From positions 95,067 through 159,066 of the forward strand of contig NZ_RWIJ01000010.1 in assembly GCF_019805165.1 (NCBI RefSeq): DNA of 64,000 nucleotides, read 5' to 3'. Below the pieces are notes generated by a model. That model ran no database searches. It was given only the letters and a program-made list of their open reading frames with translations, and was not told the DNA's origin. This stretch comes from Azospirillum sp. 412522 (lineage in GTDB: Bacteria > Pseudomonadota > Alphaproteobacteria > Azospirillales > Azospirillaceae). A program made the position numbers and the translations under genes. This document shows positions 54,142-61,675 of this stretch, piece after piece. Numbering within the stretch: the stretch's first letter is position 1; each line of letters opens with the position of its first letter.

Positions 54142-54263
54142 CGCGCGTTTCCGTTCGCGTTCATCCACACGGTCGGCTGCACCGGTCCCAGGCATAGGAG
54201 CTAGACCATTCGTCCGGCGCGTCGAAGAGGATGGCATGATCCCCACTGGCATGCCACCCGGCA

Positions 54264-54277
54264 TTGATCGAAATCAA
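54264..54277. promoter_or_regulatory. Perfect anaerobox upstream of hemA
   Basis: TTGAT-CGAA-ATCAA is an exact match to the FNR/FixK consensus TTGAT-N4-ATCAA. It is centred about 130 bp upstream of the hemA start codon. The next gene on the other strand begins 337 bp away. Confidence 0.85.
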
Positions 54278-54613
54278 GCCGCCGTCGAATGAGACCTTCG
54301 CACAAGTGGCAGGCTCCTATGTCCTGCGGATGCCGCATGTCCGCTTCCCGCCGACAGGCCGTCCAAAGCGCCATGACTTGAATTCACCATGGACAATATG
54401 GGCTGAACTTCCCGGATAACCATGAAGAAGGTCCGGGAATACGCGCGCGTGTCCGCCCCGTGCCCCCACTTGGCCAAGCCGCAACCCGAAGGGACAGGCA
54501 TTCCACGGCAACCGCTCGCTCTGCGCGCCTATGTTCAGGTTGCATCGAGGCATGCGCTGCGGCAAACAGGTGGTACCAACCCCCTGCCACACATCCAATC
54601 CGGATCGGCTGCC

Positions 54614-55660
54614 ATGGCGATGCCCCACAGCACCTTCACCCTTCCCGACTTCACCGAGGTGGGGGCGCTCGGGGTGGTCGGCCTCAAGCGCATCTGGGCG
54701 CGCCAGATCTCAGGCTCCAGGCCCATGGATGACGAGGCGGCGCGCGAATGGCGGGCCATCCACGTGCTGACCAGCGGCCTGCAGGTCGGCCTGGAAGAGC
54801 TGCATTGTTACCTGGGGAACGTCCAGCCCAGCTTCGCGTCTTTCGAGGACTGGATCGTCCAGCGCAACGGCGGATCCATCGACCGTGCCGTGGCGGAGCG
54901 CATCAACGCCGCGCTCACCGGCCGGTCGCCGCCGCCCGCCGCCTCTGCCCTGGCCGCCGAAATCGACGCCATGGATCCGGTGCTGGACGCCGACGACCTT
55001 GCCCACTGGGAGGAGCACGGCTGGGTCATCCTGCATGATTCGATAGCCCCGGAAGCCTGCCGGGCGACCGCGCAGGCGGTGTGGGACGAGCTGGGCAAGT
55101 CGCCGGACGATCCCGCCTCCTGGGACGAATGGACGGACCAGCAGCAATGCGTGTTCATCCAGCTGTACCGCCATCCGGCGCTCGACGCCAACCGGCGGTC
55201 GCGGCGCATCCACAAGGCGCTGGCCCAGCTCTGGGGAACTGCCGACCTGTGGGTGAGCACCGACCGCGTGGGCTTCAACCCGCCGGTCACGCCCTGCCGC
55301 GCCTTCCCCGGTCCGGGCATCCATTGGGACGTCAACCTCACCCGCCCGATTCCGCTGGGCATCCAGGGCCTGATCTACCTGACCGACACCGCCGCGCACC
55401 AGGGGGCATTCGGCGTGATACCGGGCATGCACCGCACAATCGACGCCTGGCTCGACTCGGTTCCGCCGGGGGTATCGCCACGCATGCACGCCGCGGAACA
55501 CTTGACGCTGACGCCCATTGCCGGACGGGCCGGCGACCTCATCCTGTGGCATCATGCCCTCGCGCACGGCCCGACGCCGAACCACGCCGAACGGCCGCGC
55601 CTGGTGCATTATCTCACGATGTTCCCGTCCGACTTTCCGTGGACGCCCGGCTGGCTGTAG
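54614..55660 (+). CDS. Phytanoyl-CoA dioxygenase (PhyH)-family protein
   Basis: A 348-residue Fe(II)/2-oxoglutarate-dependent dioxygenase. The facial triad is visible: H-x-D in PGIHWDVNLTRP and the distal His in LWHHALAHG, with the 2-oxoglutarate-binding Arg in AERPRLVHYLTMF. The N-terminal 120 residues are an extra helical region (HVLTSGLQVGLEELHCYLGN). Substrate unknown. The ATG at 54614 is used; its ribosome-binding site is weak. The 336 bp upstream hold no clear gene or promoter. Confidence 0.85.
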   Translation: MAMPHSTFTLPDFTEVGALGVVGLKRIWARQISGSRPMDDEAAREWRAIHVLTSGLQVGLEELHCYLGNVQPSFASFEDWIVQRNGGSIDRAVAERINAALTGRSPPPAASALAAEIDAMDPVLDADDLAHWEEHGWVILHDSIAPEACRATAQAVWDELGKSPDDPASWDEWTDQQQCVFIQLYRHPALDANRRSRRIHKALAQLWGTADLWVSTDRVGFNPPVTPCRAFPGPGIHWDVNLTRPIPLGIQGLIYLTDTAAHQGAFGVIPGMHRTIDAWLDSVPPGVSPRMHAAEHLTLTPIAGRAGDLILWHHALAHGPTPNHAERPRLVHYLTMFPSDFPWTPGWL

Positions 55661-55739
55661 ACCGGGACCGTTTTCCGGCCCCCGCCCCATGTCCGCGCGC
55701 CCACGTCCTCGCCCCCGTGTCTGACGGTTCGGCCAGCCG

Positions 55740-56390
55740 TTACTTGGTGCCGAACATGCGGTCGCCGGCATCGCCCAGGCCGGGAACGATGTAGGCGTCC
55801 TCGTTCAGGTGGCTGTCCAGCGCCGCGGTGAAGACCTTCACGTCCGGATGCGACTCGTGGAAGCGGCGGACCCCCTCCGGTGCGGCGACCAACGCCATGA
55901 AGCGGATGTTGGCGTCCTCCACCCCATGGCGGTTCAGCACGTCGCAGGCATGGGCGGCGGAGTTGCCGGTCGCCAGCATCGGATCGACGACGATGAACAG
56001 CCGCCCTTCGGCCGGCGGCAGCTTCACCAGATATTCGTGCGGCTGCTTGGTGTCATGGTCGCGGTAGAGGCCGATGTGCCCCTCTCGCGCCGACGGCACC
56101 AGTTCCAGCAGGCCGGCCGACATGCCGAGCCCTGCGCGCAGAACCGGCACCACCGCCAGCTTCTTGCCCAGGATCACCGGCGCGTCCATCGGCTGCAGCG
56201 GCGTCTCGATCCGCTCGGTGGTCAGCGGGATGTCGCGCGTCAGCTCGTAGCCCATCAGCAGCGAGATCTCGCGCAGCAGGGTGCGGAACCCGCCGGTCGA
56301 CCGCTCCTTGTTCCGCATATGGGTCAGCTTGTGCTGGATCAGCGGATGGTCGAGGACGAACAGGTTGGGAAATTCGGGCAGGGTGCGCAT
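55740..56390 (-). CDS. upp: Uracil phosphoribosyltransferase
   Basis: A 216-residue salvage enzyme that makes UMP from uracil and PRPP. PRPP-binding motif [12 protein letters not shown], uracil-binding region [14 protein letters not shown] at the C-terminus, and the N-terminal [28 protein letters not shown] are typical. Full length. It is read alone. Confidence 0.97.
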   Translation of the reverse strand: MRTLPEFPNLFVLDHPLIQHKLTHMRNKERSTGGFRTLLREISLLMGYELTRDIPLTTERIETPLQPMDAPVILGKKLAVVPVLRAGLGMSAGLLELVPSAREGHIGLYRDHDTKQPHEYLVKLPPAEGRLFIVVDPMLATGNSAAHACDVLNRHGVEDANIRFMALVAAPEGVRRFHESHPDVKVFTAALDSHLNEDAYIVPGLGDAGDRMFGTK

Positions 56391-56487
56391 GGAATCCGGA
56401 TCGCGGCTGACGGTAAGGGTGACCCGATCCTAGCGCGCCTGGGGGGCGTGGGCCAAGAGGGCTGACCGGAAAGGCCGTCGCGTGCCC

Positions 56488-57396
56488 TTATCCCCGCCCC
56501 GCCTTCGCCACCGCCTGCTTCGGCTCGGGACGGTCGATGCCGTAGCGGATCACGCGGTTGCGGCCGGAATTCTTGGCCTGATAGAGCGCGCGGTCGGCGC
56601 AGACCACCAGATCGTCGACGGTCAGCTCGGCCACCGCCTCGACCAGCCCGAAGGAGGCGGTGACCGGGATCACCCGGCCGTCGGGCAGCACCACCGGCGA
56701 GCGCATCAGATCGACGCGCAGCCGCTCGATCACCGCATAGCCCTCGTCCAGCCCGGTTTCCTTCAGGCAGACCAGGAACTCCTCGCCGCCCATGCGGAAG
56801 GCCTCGTCGAAGCTGCGGACGCCGCGGCTGATGACGGCGGCGGTGGCGGCCAGCACCCGGTCGCCGATGTCGTGGCCGTAGCTGTCGTTGATGCCCTTGA
56901 ACTTGTCGATGTCGCACAGCGCGACGCAGAAGGGCTGGCCGGTGCGGCGGTAGCGGTTGTGCTCGCGCTCCAGCGCCTCGCCCATGCCGCGCCGCGTGCG
57001 CAGGCCGGTCAGCGGGTCCAGGCCGGACGCGGCGGCGGCGAAGGCCCGCTCCATCCGGCGCAGATGCAGCATGAACTCCTCGAAACGGCCGACCACCCCC
57101 TCATACTCGGCTTCGGTCGGCAGCTCGCCGCTGGACGCCTTCAGCAGGATCAGCCGGGCCTGCCGGTGCATCTGCTCATGGAGGTTCGCCAGCTTCTGCA
57201 CCGCCGGCTGCTGCAGCAGGTCGTCGCGGCTGGCCGCTTGGCACCAGGCCTGGAAGGAGGCCGGGGCCGACGAGCGCTCCCCGCCGCGCCCTTCGCGGTA
57301 GAAAACGGCACGCTGCCACTGGCCGATCCAGCGCAGATGCTCGTCGAGCACGGCGCCGAGCGCCTCGGTTGTGGACGGAGTGGTCGAATCGCTCAT
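56488..57396 (-). CDS. DgcZ-like CZB-GGDEF diguanylate cyclase
   Basis: A 302-residue c-di-GMP synthase. Residues 1-120 form a CZB domain: His20 (DEHLRW), Cys52 (AWCQAA), His73 and His77 (LHEQMH) are the three-His/one-Cys zinc set of E. coli DgcZ, in which zinc binding inhibits the cyclase. A GGDEF domain (about 125-290) follows, with DIDKFKGINDSYGHDIGD and the active-site MGGEEFLV; no RxxD I-site is evident. It is likely active and zinc-sensitive (inference by homology). It is read alone between upp and trpF. Confidence 0.9.
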   Translation of the reverse strand: MSDSTTPSTTEALGAVLDEHLRWIGQWQRAVFYREGRGGERSSAPASFQAWCQAASRDDLLQQPAVQKLANLHEQMHRQARLILLKASSGELPTEAEYEGVVGRFEEFMLHLRRMERAFAAAASGLDPLTGLRTRRGMGEALEREHNRYRRTGQPFCVALCDIDKFKGINDSYGHDIGDRVLAATAAVISRGVRSFDEAFRMGGEEFLVCLKETGLDEGYAVIERLRVDLMRSPVVLPDGRVIPVTASFGLVEAVAELTVDDLVVCADRALYQAKNSGRNRVIRYGIDRPEPKQAVAKAGRG

Positions 57397-57506
57397 CAGC
57401 GCATCCTACCCGACGGCGCAGGGTCCCGCCATGCGACCAAGATAAGCCGAAGCATTCGTCTAAAACAGGACGCTATTGCGACAAAGCGTAACGATGAAGC
57501 CCAACC

Positions 57507-58151
57507 CTAAAGCGCGGCGACCGCCGCCAGAAAGGCGCGGACCAGCGCCGGATCCTTGTGGCCGGGGCGGTCCTCGACGCCGGACGACACGTCGACCTCG
57601 GCGGCGCCGGTGACCCGCACCGCCTCCGCGACGTTTTCCACCGTCAGCCCGCCCGACAGCATCCAGGGGCGCGGCCAGCTGCGTCCGGCCAGGATGGTCC
57701 AGTCGAAGGCGATGCCGTTCCCGCCGGGCAGCGCCGACACCTTGGCCGGCGGCTTGGCGTCGAACAGCAGCCGGTCGGCGACCTCCGCCGCCTCCAGCGC
57801 CGCGGTCAGATCCTCCGGCCCGCCGATCTTCACCGCCTTCATCACCGGCAGGGCATAGCGGGCCTTGATCTCGGCGATGCGGCGCGGCGTCTCGCCGCCA
57901 TGCAGCTGGATCAGGTCGAGCGGCACCTGCCCGGTGACATGCTCCAGGAACTCGTCGTCGGGATCGACGAACAGCCCGACGGAGCGCACACCGGTCGGCA
58001 GCAGCCGCGCCAGCTCCGCCGCCATCGGCGGGGCGATGGCGCGCGGGCTGCGCGGGTAGAAGACGAAGCCGACATAGCGCGCCCCGCCGGCGACGGCGGC
58101 GCGCAGGCTTTCGGGCTCGCTCAGCCCGCAGATCTTGGCGGCGACGGTCAT
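57507..58151 (-). CDS. trpF: Phosphoribosylanthranilate isomerase
   Basis: A 214-residue TIM-barrel enzyme that isomerises N-(5'-phosphoribosyl)anthranilate in tryptophan synthesis. Catalytic Cys in AAKICGL and catalytic Asp near the barrel end (DVSSGVED), with the phosphate loop MLSGGLTVENV. It overlaps the pyrF stop by four bases (ATGA). The trpBA genes usually next to it in alphaproteobacteria are not seen downstream. Confidence 0.96.
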   Translation of the reverse strand: MTVAAKICGLSEPESLRAAVAGGARYVGFVFYPRSPRAIAPPMAAELARLLPTGVRSVGLFVDPDDEFLEHVTGQVPLDLIQLHGGETPRRIAEIKARYALPVMKAVKIGGPEDLTAALEAAEVADRLLFDAKPPAKVSALPGGNGIAFDWTILAGRSWPRPWMLSGGLTVENVAEAVRVTGAAEVDVSSGVEDRPGHKDPALVRAFLAAVAAL

Positions 58152-58861
58152 GCGGTCCCCTCAATCTCGGCGACGATGCGGCGGGCGGCGGCGGCCGGAT
58201 CAGGCTCGGCGGTGATCGGGCGGCCGATGACCAGATGGTCGGCGCCGGCGGCCAGCGCCTCGGCCGGGGTCATGAAGCGCTTCTGGTCGTTGGTGGCGGC
58301 CCAGGCCGGGCGGATGCCGGGCACCATCAGGATGAAGTCGGGGCCGCAGGCGGCGCGCACCAGCGCCACCTCGGCCGGCGAGCAGACGATGCCGTCCACC
58401 CCCGACGCCTTGGCCAACTTCGCCAGCCGCACCACCTGATCGGCCACCGGCACCGACTGCCCGAGGGCGCCCAGGTCGCCCTCGTCCAGGCTGGTCAGCA
58501 CGGTGACGGCCAGGATCTTCGGCCGGTCGGCGCCGGCGGTCGCCGCCGTCTCCGCCGCCGCCCGCATCATCGCCGGCCCGCCGGAACTGTGGATGGTCAT
58601 GAAGGCCGGCTTCAGCGGCAGCGCCGCCCGCACGCCGCCCGCCACCGTGTTGGGGATGTCGTGCAGCTTCAGGTCGAGGAACAGCGGCGGCCCGTCCTCC
58701 CCCACCACGGCGCGGACACCGGCCGGCCCTTGGGCGATGAAGAACTCCAGCCCCAGCTTGATGCCGCCGACGGCCCCGGCCACCTGCCCGGCGATGCGGC
58801 GGGCGGCGTCGATCTCGGTGGTGTCGATGGAGCAATAGATGCGCGAGGCGGGCGCGGTCAT
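58148..58861 (-). CDS. pyrF: Orotidine 5'-phosphate decarboxylase
   Basis: A 237-residue TIM-barrel enzyme that makes UMP from OMP. The active-site DLKLHDIPNTV with the Asp-Lys-xx-Asp set and the phosphate-binding end VIGRPITAEPDP are present. The start at 58861 (MTAPASRIYCSID) has GGAGA ten bases upstream. It is translationally coupled to trpF. Confidence 0.97.
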   Translation of the reverse strand: MTAPASRIYCSIDTTEIDAARRIAGQVAGAVGGIKLGLEFFIAQGPAGVRAVVGEDGPPLFLDLKLHDIPNTVAGGVRAALPLKPAFMTIHSSGGPAMMRAAAETAATAGADRPKILAVTVLTSLDEGDLGALGQSVPVADQVVRLAKLAKASGVDGIVCSPAEVALVRAACGPDFILMVPGIRPAWAATNDQKRFMTPAEALAAGADHLVIGRPITAEPDPAAAARRIVAEIEGTA

Positions 58862-58933
58862 GGGAAGGCGGTCTCCAGAACCCGGATGAGAATGGTCCGG
58901 CACCCTAGCAAGGGATGGGGCCATGCGCCAGTT

Positions 58934-59497
58934 TCAACCCCTCTGCTCGCCCAACCGCTGCTCTGCCGTCCACCGCTCCAGCGCCGCGAACAGCCCGGCG
59001 GCGGTGGCGCAGGCGGCGGCGAGCGCCGCCGGGTCGGCAAGCTCCTCCTCCAGCCGGACCATCAGCGCCTTCCAGGCCTCCGCCATGTCCAGCCCGTCCG
59101 ATGCCAGGAAGCGGGCGCCGCGCCGGGCGTCATACCCCAGCGCGCGGGTGATCCCCGGCAGCATCGCCCGCCCGCCATGGGCCGAGCCGTCCAGCACGTA
59201 GCGCGCCGCCAGCCGCGCCGGCGCACTGTCCAGCGGCGGCAGCCCCGTCATCTCCGGCAGCGCGTCCGGGTCGGCGCCGAGCGCCCGCAGATCCTCGCGC
59301 AGCAGCGCCAGCCTCGCCGCGCCCTGCCCCAGCGCCCGTTCCACCGGCGCGTTGAAGCCGTAGAGCACGGCCAGCGCGCGGACATACTCCTGTTTCGTGA
59401 TGTCCGGCCGGACCAGCGGCTGCAGCACCGCGGCCTTGTCCAGGCGGTCGTGGCTCTCCTGCGTCGCGGCGCGCAACGCCTGCCTTGCCGGTCCCAT
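58934..59497 (-). CDS. Biliverdin-producing heme oxygenase
   Basis: A 187-residue heme oxygenase: RAATQESHDRLD carries the proximal heme His16 and YVLDGSAHGGRAM the distal helix glycines. It opens heme to biliverdin, CO and iron. Members of this size serve bacteriophytochromes (BphO) or iron recovery; no phytochrome is near. It starts 21 bp after the Atm1 exporter gene, probably the same operon. Confidence 0.85.
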   Translation of the reverse strand: MGPARQALRAATQESHDRLDKAAVLQPLVRPDITKQEYVRALAVLYGFNAPVERALGQGAARLALLREDLRALGADPDALPEMTGLPPLDSAPARLAARYVLDGSAHGGRAMLPGITRALGYDARRGARFLASDGLDMAEAWKALMVRLEEELADPAALAAACATAAGLFAALERWTAEQRLGEQRG

Positions 59498-59518
59498 GAT
59501 CGTGCTCCCCGGTTCCGG

Positions 59519-61384
59519 TCAGGTCGGCGCCAGCACGCCGGGCAGCGGCGCCGGGCCCTGGCTCGTTTCCTGCTGCCGCGCCCACAACGCCGCATAGGCG
59601 CCGCGGGCGGCCAGCAGGTCGGCATGGCGGCCGCGCTCGATCACCCGGCCGGCCTCCAGCACCAGGATCTCGTCGGCGTCGATGACGGTGGACAGCCGGT
59701 GGGCGATCACCAGCGTGGTGCGGCCGCGGCTGACCTCGCGCAGGTTGGCCTGGATTTCCCGCTCGGTGTGGGTGTCGAGCGCGCTGGTCGCCTCGTCGAA
59801 CAGCAGGATCGCCGGGTCCTTCAGGATGGTGCGGGCGATGGCGACGCGCTGCTTCTCGCCGCCCGACAGCTTCAGCCCGCGCTCGCCCACCGTGGTCTGG
59901 TAGCCGTCGGGCAGCGCCATGATGAAGTCGTGGATGTGGGCCAGCCGGGCCGCCCGCTCCACCTCCGCCGGGCTGGCGCCGGGGCGGCCATAGGCGATGT
60001 TGTAGAAGACGGTGTCGTTGAACAGCACGGTGTCCTGCGGGACGATGCCGATGGACGCCCGCAGCGAGGACTGGGTGACCCCGCGGATGTCCTGCCCGTC
60101 GATCAGCACCCGGCCGCCGTTGACGTCGTAGAAGCGGAACAGCAGCCGGCTGATGGTCGACTTGCCGGCGCCCGACGGGCCGACGATGGCGACGGTCTTG
60201 CCGGCCGGCACGGTGAAGCTGACATCCTTCAGGATCGGCCGGCGCGCGTCGTATCCGAACTCCACCCCCTCGAAGCGCAGCTCCGCCCCGTCGACCGCCA
60301 GCGGCCGGGCATCGGGACCGTCGGCCACCTCGCGGTCGACCGCCAGCAGGGTCACCATCGATTCGATGTCGATCAGCGACTGCTTGATCTCGCGATAGAC
60401 GACGCCGAAGAAGTTCAGCGGCTGGTAGAGCTGCAGCAGATAGGTGTTCACCAGCACGAAGTCGCCCAGCGACATGCTGCCGTCGACGATGCCCCTGGCG
60501 GCCATGCCCATCACCACCGCCAAGCCCAGCGAGATGATCGCCGACTGGCCGACATTCAGCAGAGACAGGCTCTGCTGGCTGCGCACCGCCGCCTGCTCGT
60601 AGCTCTGCAGGGCGCCGTCGTAGCGGCGGGCCTCATGCTCCTCGTTGCCGAAATACTTGACCGTCTCGTAGTTCAGCAGGCTGTCGATCGCCTTGGTGTT
60701 GGCCTTGCTGTCGGTGTCGTTCATCTGGCGGCGGAACTTGATGCGCCATTCCGACACGAAGAAGGTGTAGAGGATGTAGCCCATCACCGTGACGAAGGTG
60801 GCCAGCGCGAACCAGACGCTGAACAGCTTCCACAGGATGGCGCAGACCAGCGCGATCTCCACCAGCGTCGGCACGATGGAGAACAGGGTGTAGCGCAGAA
60901 GCGATTCGATGGCGCGCGTCCCGCGTTCCAGCGAGCGGGTCAGGCCGCCGGTCTGGCGTTCCAGGTGGAAGCGCAGCGACAGCGCGTGCAGATGCCGGAA
61001 CACCGACAGCGCCACCTTGCGGATGGTGCGCTGCGCCACCGTGGCGAAGACGGCGTCGCGCAGCTCGGCGAAGACCAGCGAGGTGACGCGGGCGAGGCCG
61101 TAGGCGACGATCAGCCCCAGGGGGATGGTCACCGCCGCCCCCGGCCCGACGCTCCCGCCGGCGCTCGCGGGAGTCAGCGCGTCCACCGCATGCTTGTAGA
61201 AGATCGGCACATAGACGTTGGCGACCTTGGCGCCGACCAGCAGCAGCATCGCCAGCACCACCCGGACCCGCGTTTCCAGGGAGTCGCTCGGCCAGATGTA
61301 GGGCCCCAGCGAGCGGATGGCGGCGCGCAGGTCGCCGGACGGGCGGGTGAAGGCGCTGGTGTCGGAGGGAAGGCTGCGGCGCAT
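59519..61384 (-). CDS. atm1: Atm1-type ABC exporter
   Basis: A 621-residue half-transporter with six helices and a C-terminal ATPase. Conserved Atm1/HMT1 segments such as DSKANTKAIDSLLNYETVKYFGNE and the Walker A GPSGAGKST, signature LSGGEKQRVAIARTIL, Walker B LLFDEATSALD are present. Atm1 members export glutathione-bound sulfur or metal species (mitochondrial Fe-S supply, bacterial heavy-metal tolerance). The start at 61384 (MRRSLPSD) is chosen because the longer form adds unlike residues. It is followed by a heme oxygenase and is divergent from a chemoreceptor gene. Confidence 0.93.
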   Translation of the reverse strand: MRRSLPSDTSAFTRPSGDLRAAIRSLGPYIWPSDSLETRVRVVLAMLLLVGAKVANVYVPIFYKHAVDALTPASAGGSVGPGAAVTIPLGLIVAYGLARVTSLVFAELRDAVFATVAQRTIRKVALSVFRHLHALSLRFHLERQTGGLTRSLERGTRAIESLLRYTLFSIVPTLVEIALVCAILWKLFSVWFALATFVTVMGYILYTFFVSEWRIKFRRQMNDTDSKANTKAIDSLLNYETVKYFGNEEHEARRYDGALQSYEQAAVRSQQSLSLLNVGQSAIISLGLAVVMGMAARGIVDGSMSLGDFVLVNTYLLQLYQPLNFFGVVYREIKQSLIDIESMVTLLAVDREVADGPDARPLAVDGAELRFEGVEFGYDARRPILKDVSFTVPAGKTVAIVGPSGAGKSTISRLLFRFYDVNGGRVLIDGQDIRGVTQSSLRASIGIVPQDTVLFNDTVFYNIAYGRPGASPAEVERAARLAHIHDFIMALPDGYQTTVGERGLKLSGGEKQRVAIARTILKDPAILLFDEATSALDTHTEREIQANLREVSRGRTTLVIAHRLSTVIDADEILVLEAGRVIERGRHADLLAARGAYAALWARQQETSQGPAPLPGVLAPT

Positions 61385-61515
61385 CGGCTTCTTCAATGGT
61401 CCCTGAGGTTCGTGGAAAACCAGCCCCGAGGAATGGGCCAGGACATGGCGCCGCCCCAAAACGCTGTTCCCCAAATACTGTGCTGGCGACCTAACCTAGG
61501 GACCCCCGCCGCCTC

Positions 61516-61542
61516 GTCAAAGCCCCGCGTCCCGGCTTTGAC
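61516..61542. promoter_or_regulatory. 9-bp inverted repeat in a divergent promoter region
   Basis: GTCAAAGCC and GGCTTTGAC are perfect complements with a 9-bp spacer. A TTGACA hexamer (61538-61543) overlaps the right arm for the plus strand and TTGACG (61520-61515) the left arm for the minus strand, with a TAGGTT 16 bp further for the exporter. It may be an operator controlling both divergent genes. Confidence 0.5.
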
Positions 61543-61675
61543 ACGATTTTGGCGCGGTCCAGGGACGCTTTCCGTGCATTTCCCCGCGTCATGGCAACGG
61601 ACTGGAAACCATCTTCCTCTACCCTGCCGGGCTTAATCGCGTTCGATCCGCACCGCAGACCAAGGCAGTTGACCA

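Noticed and set aside
58235..61636. Long plus-strand open frame opposite pyrF, heme oxygenase and atm1
   Set aside because: Shadow of the minus-strand genes; no domain pattern.
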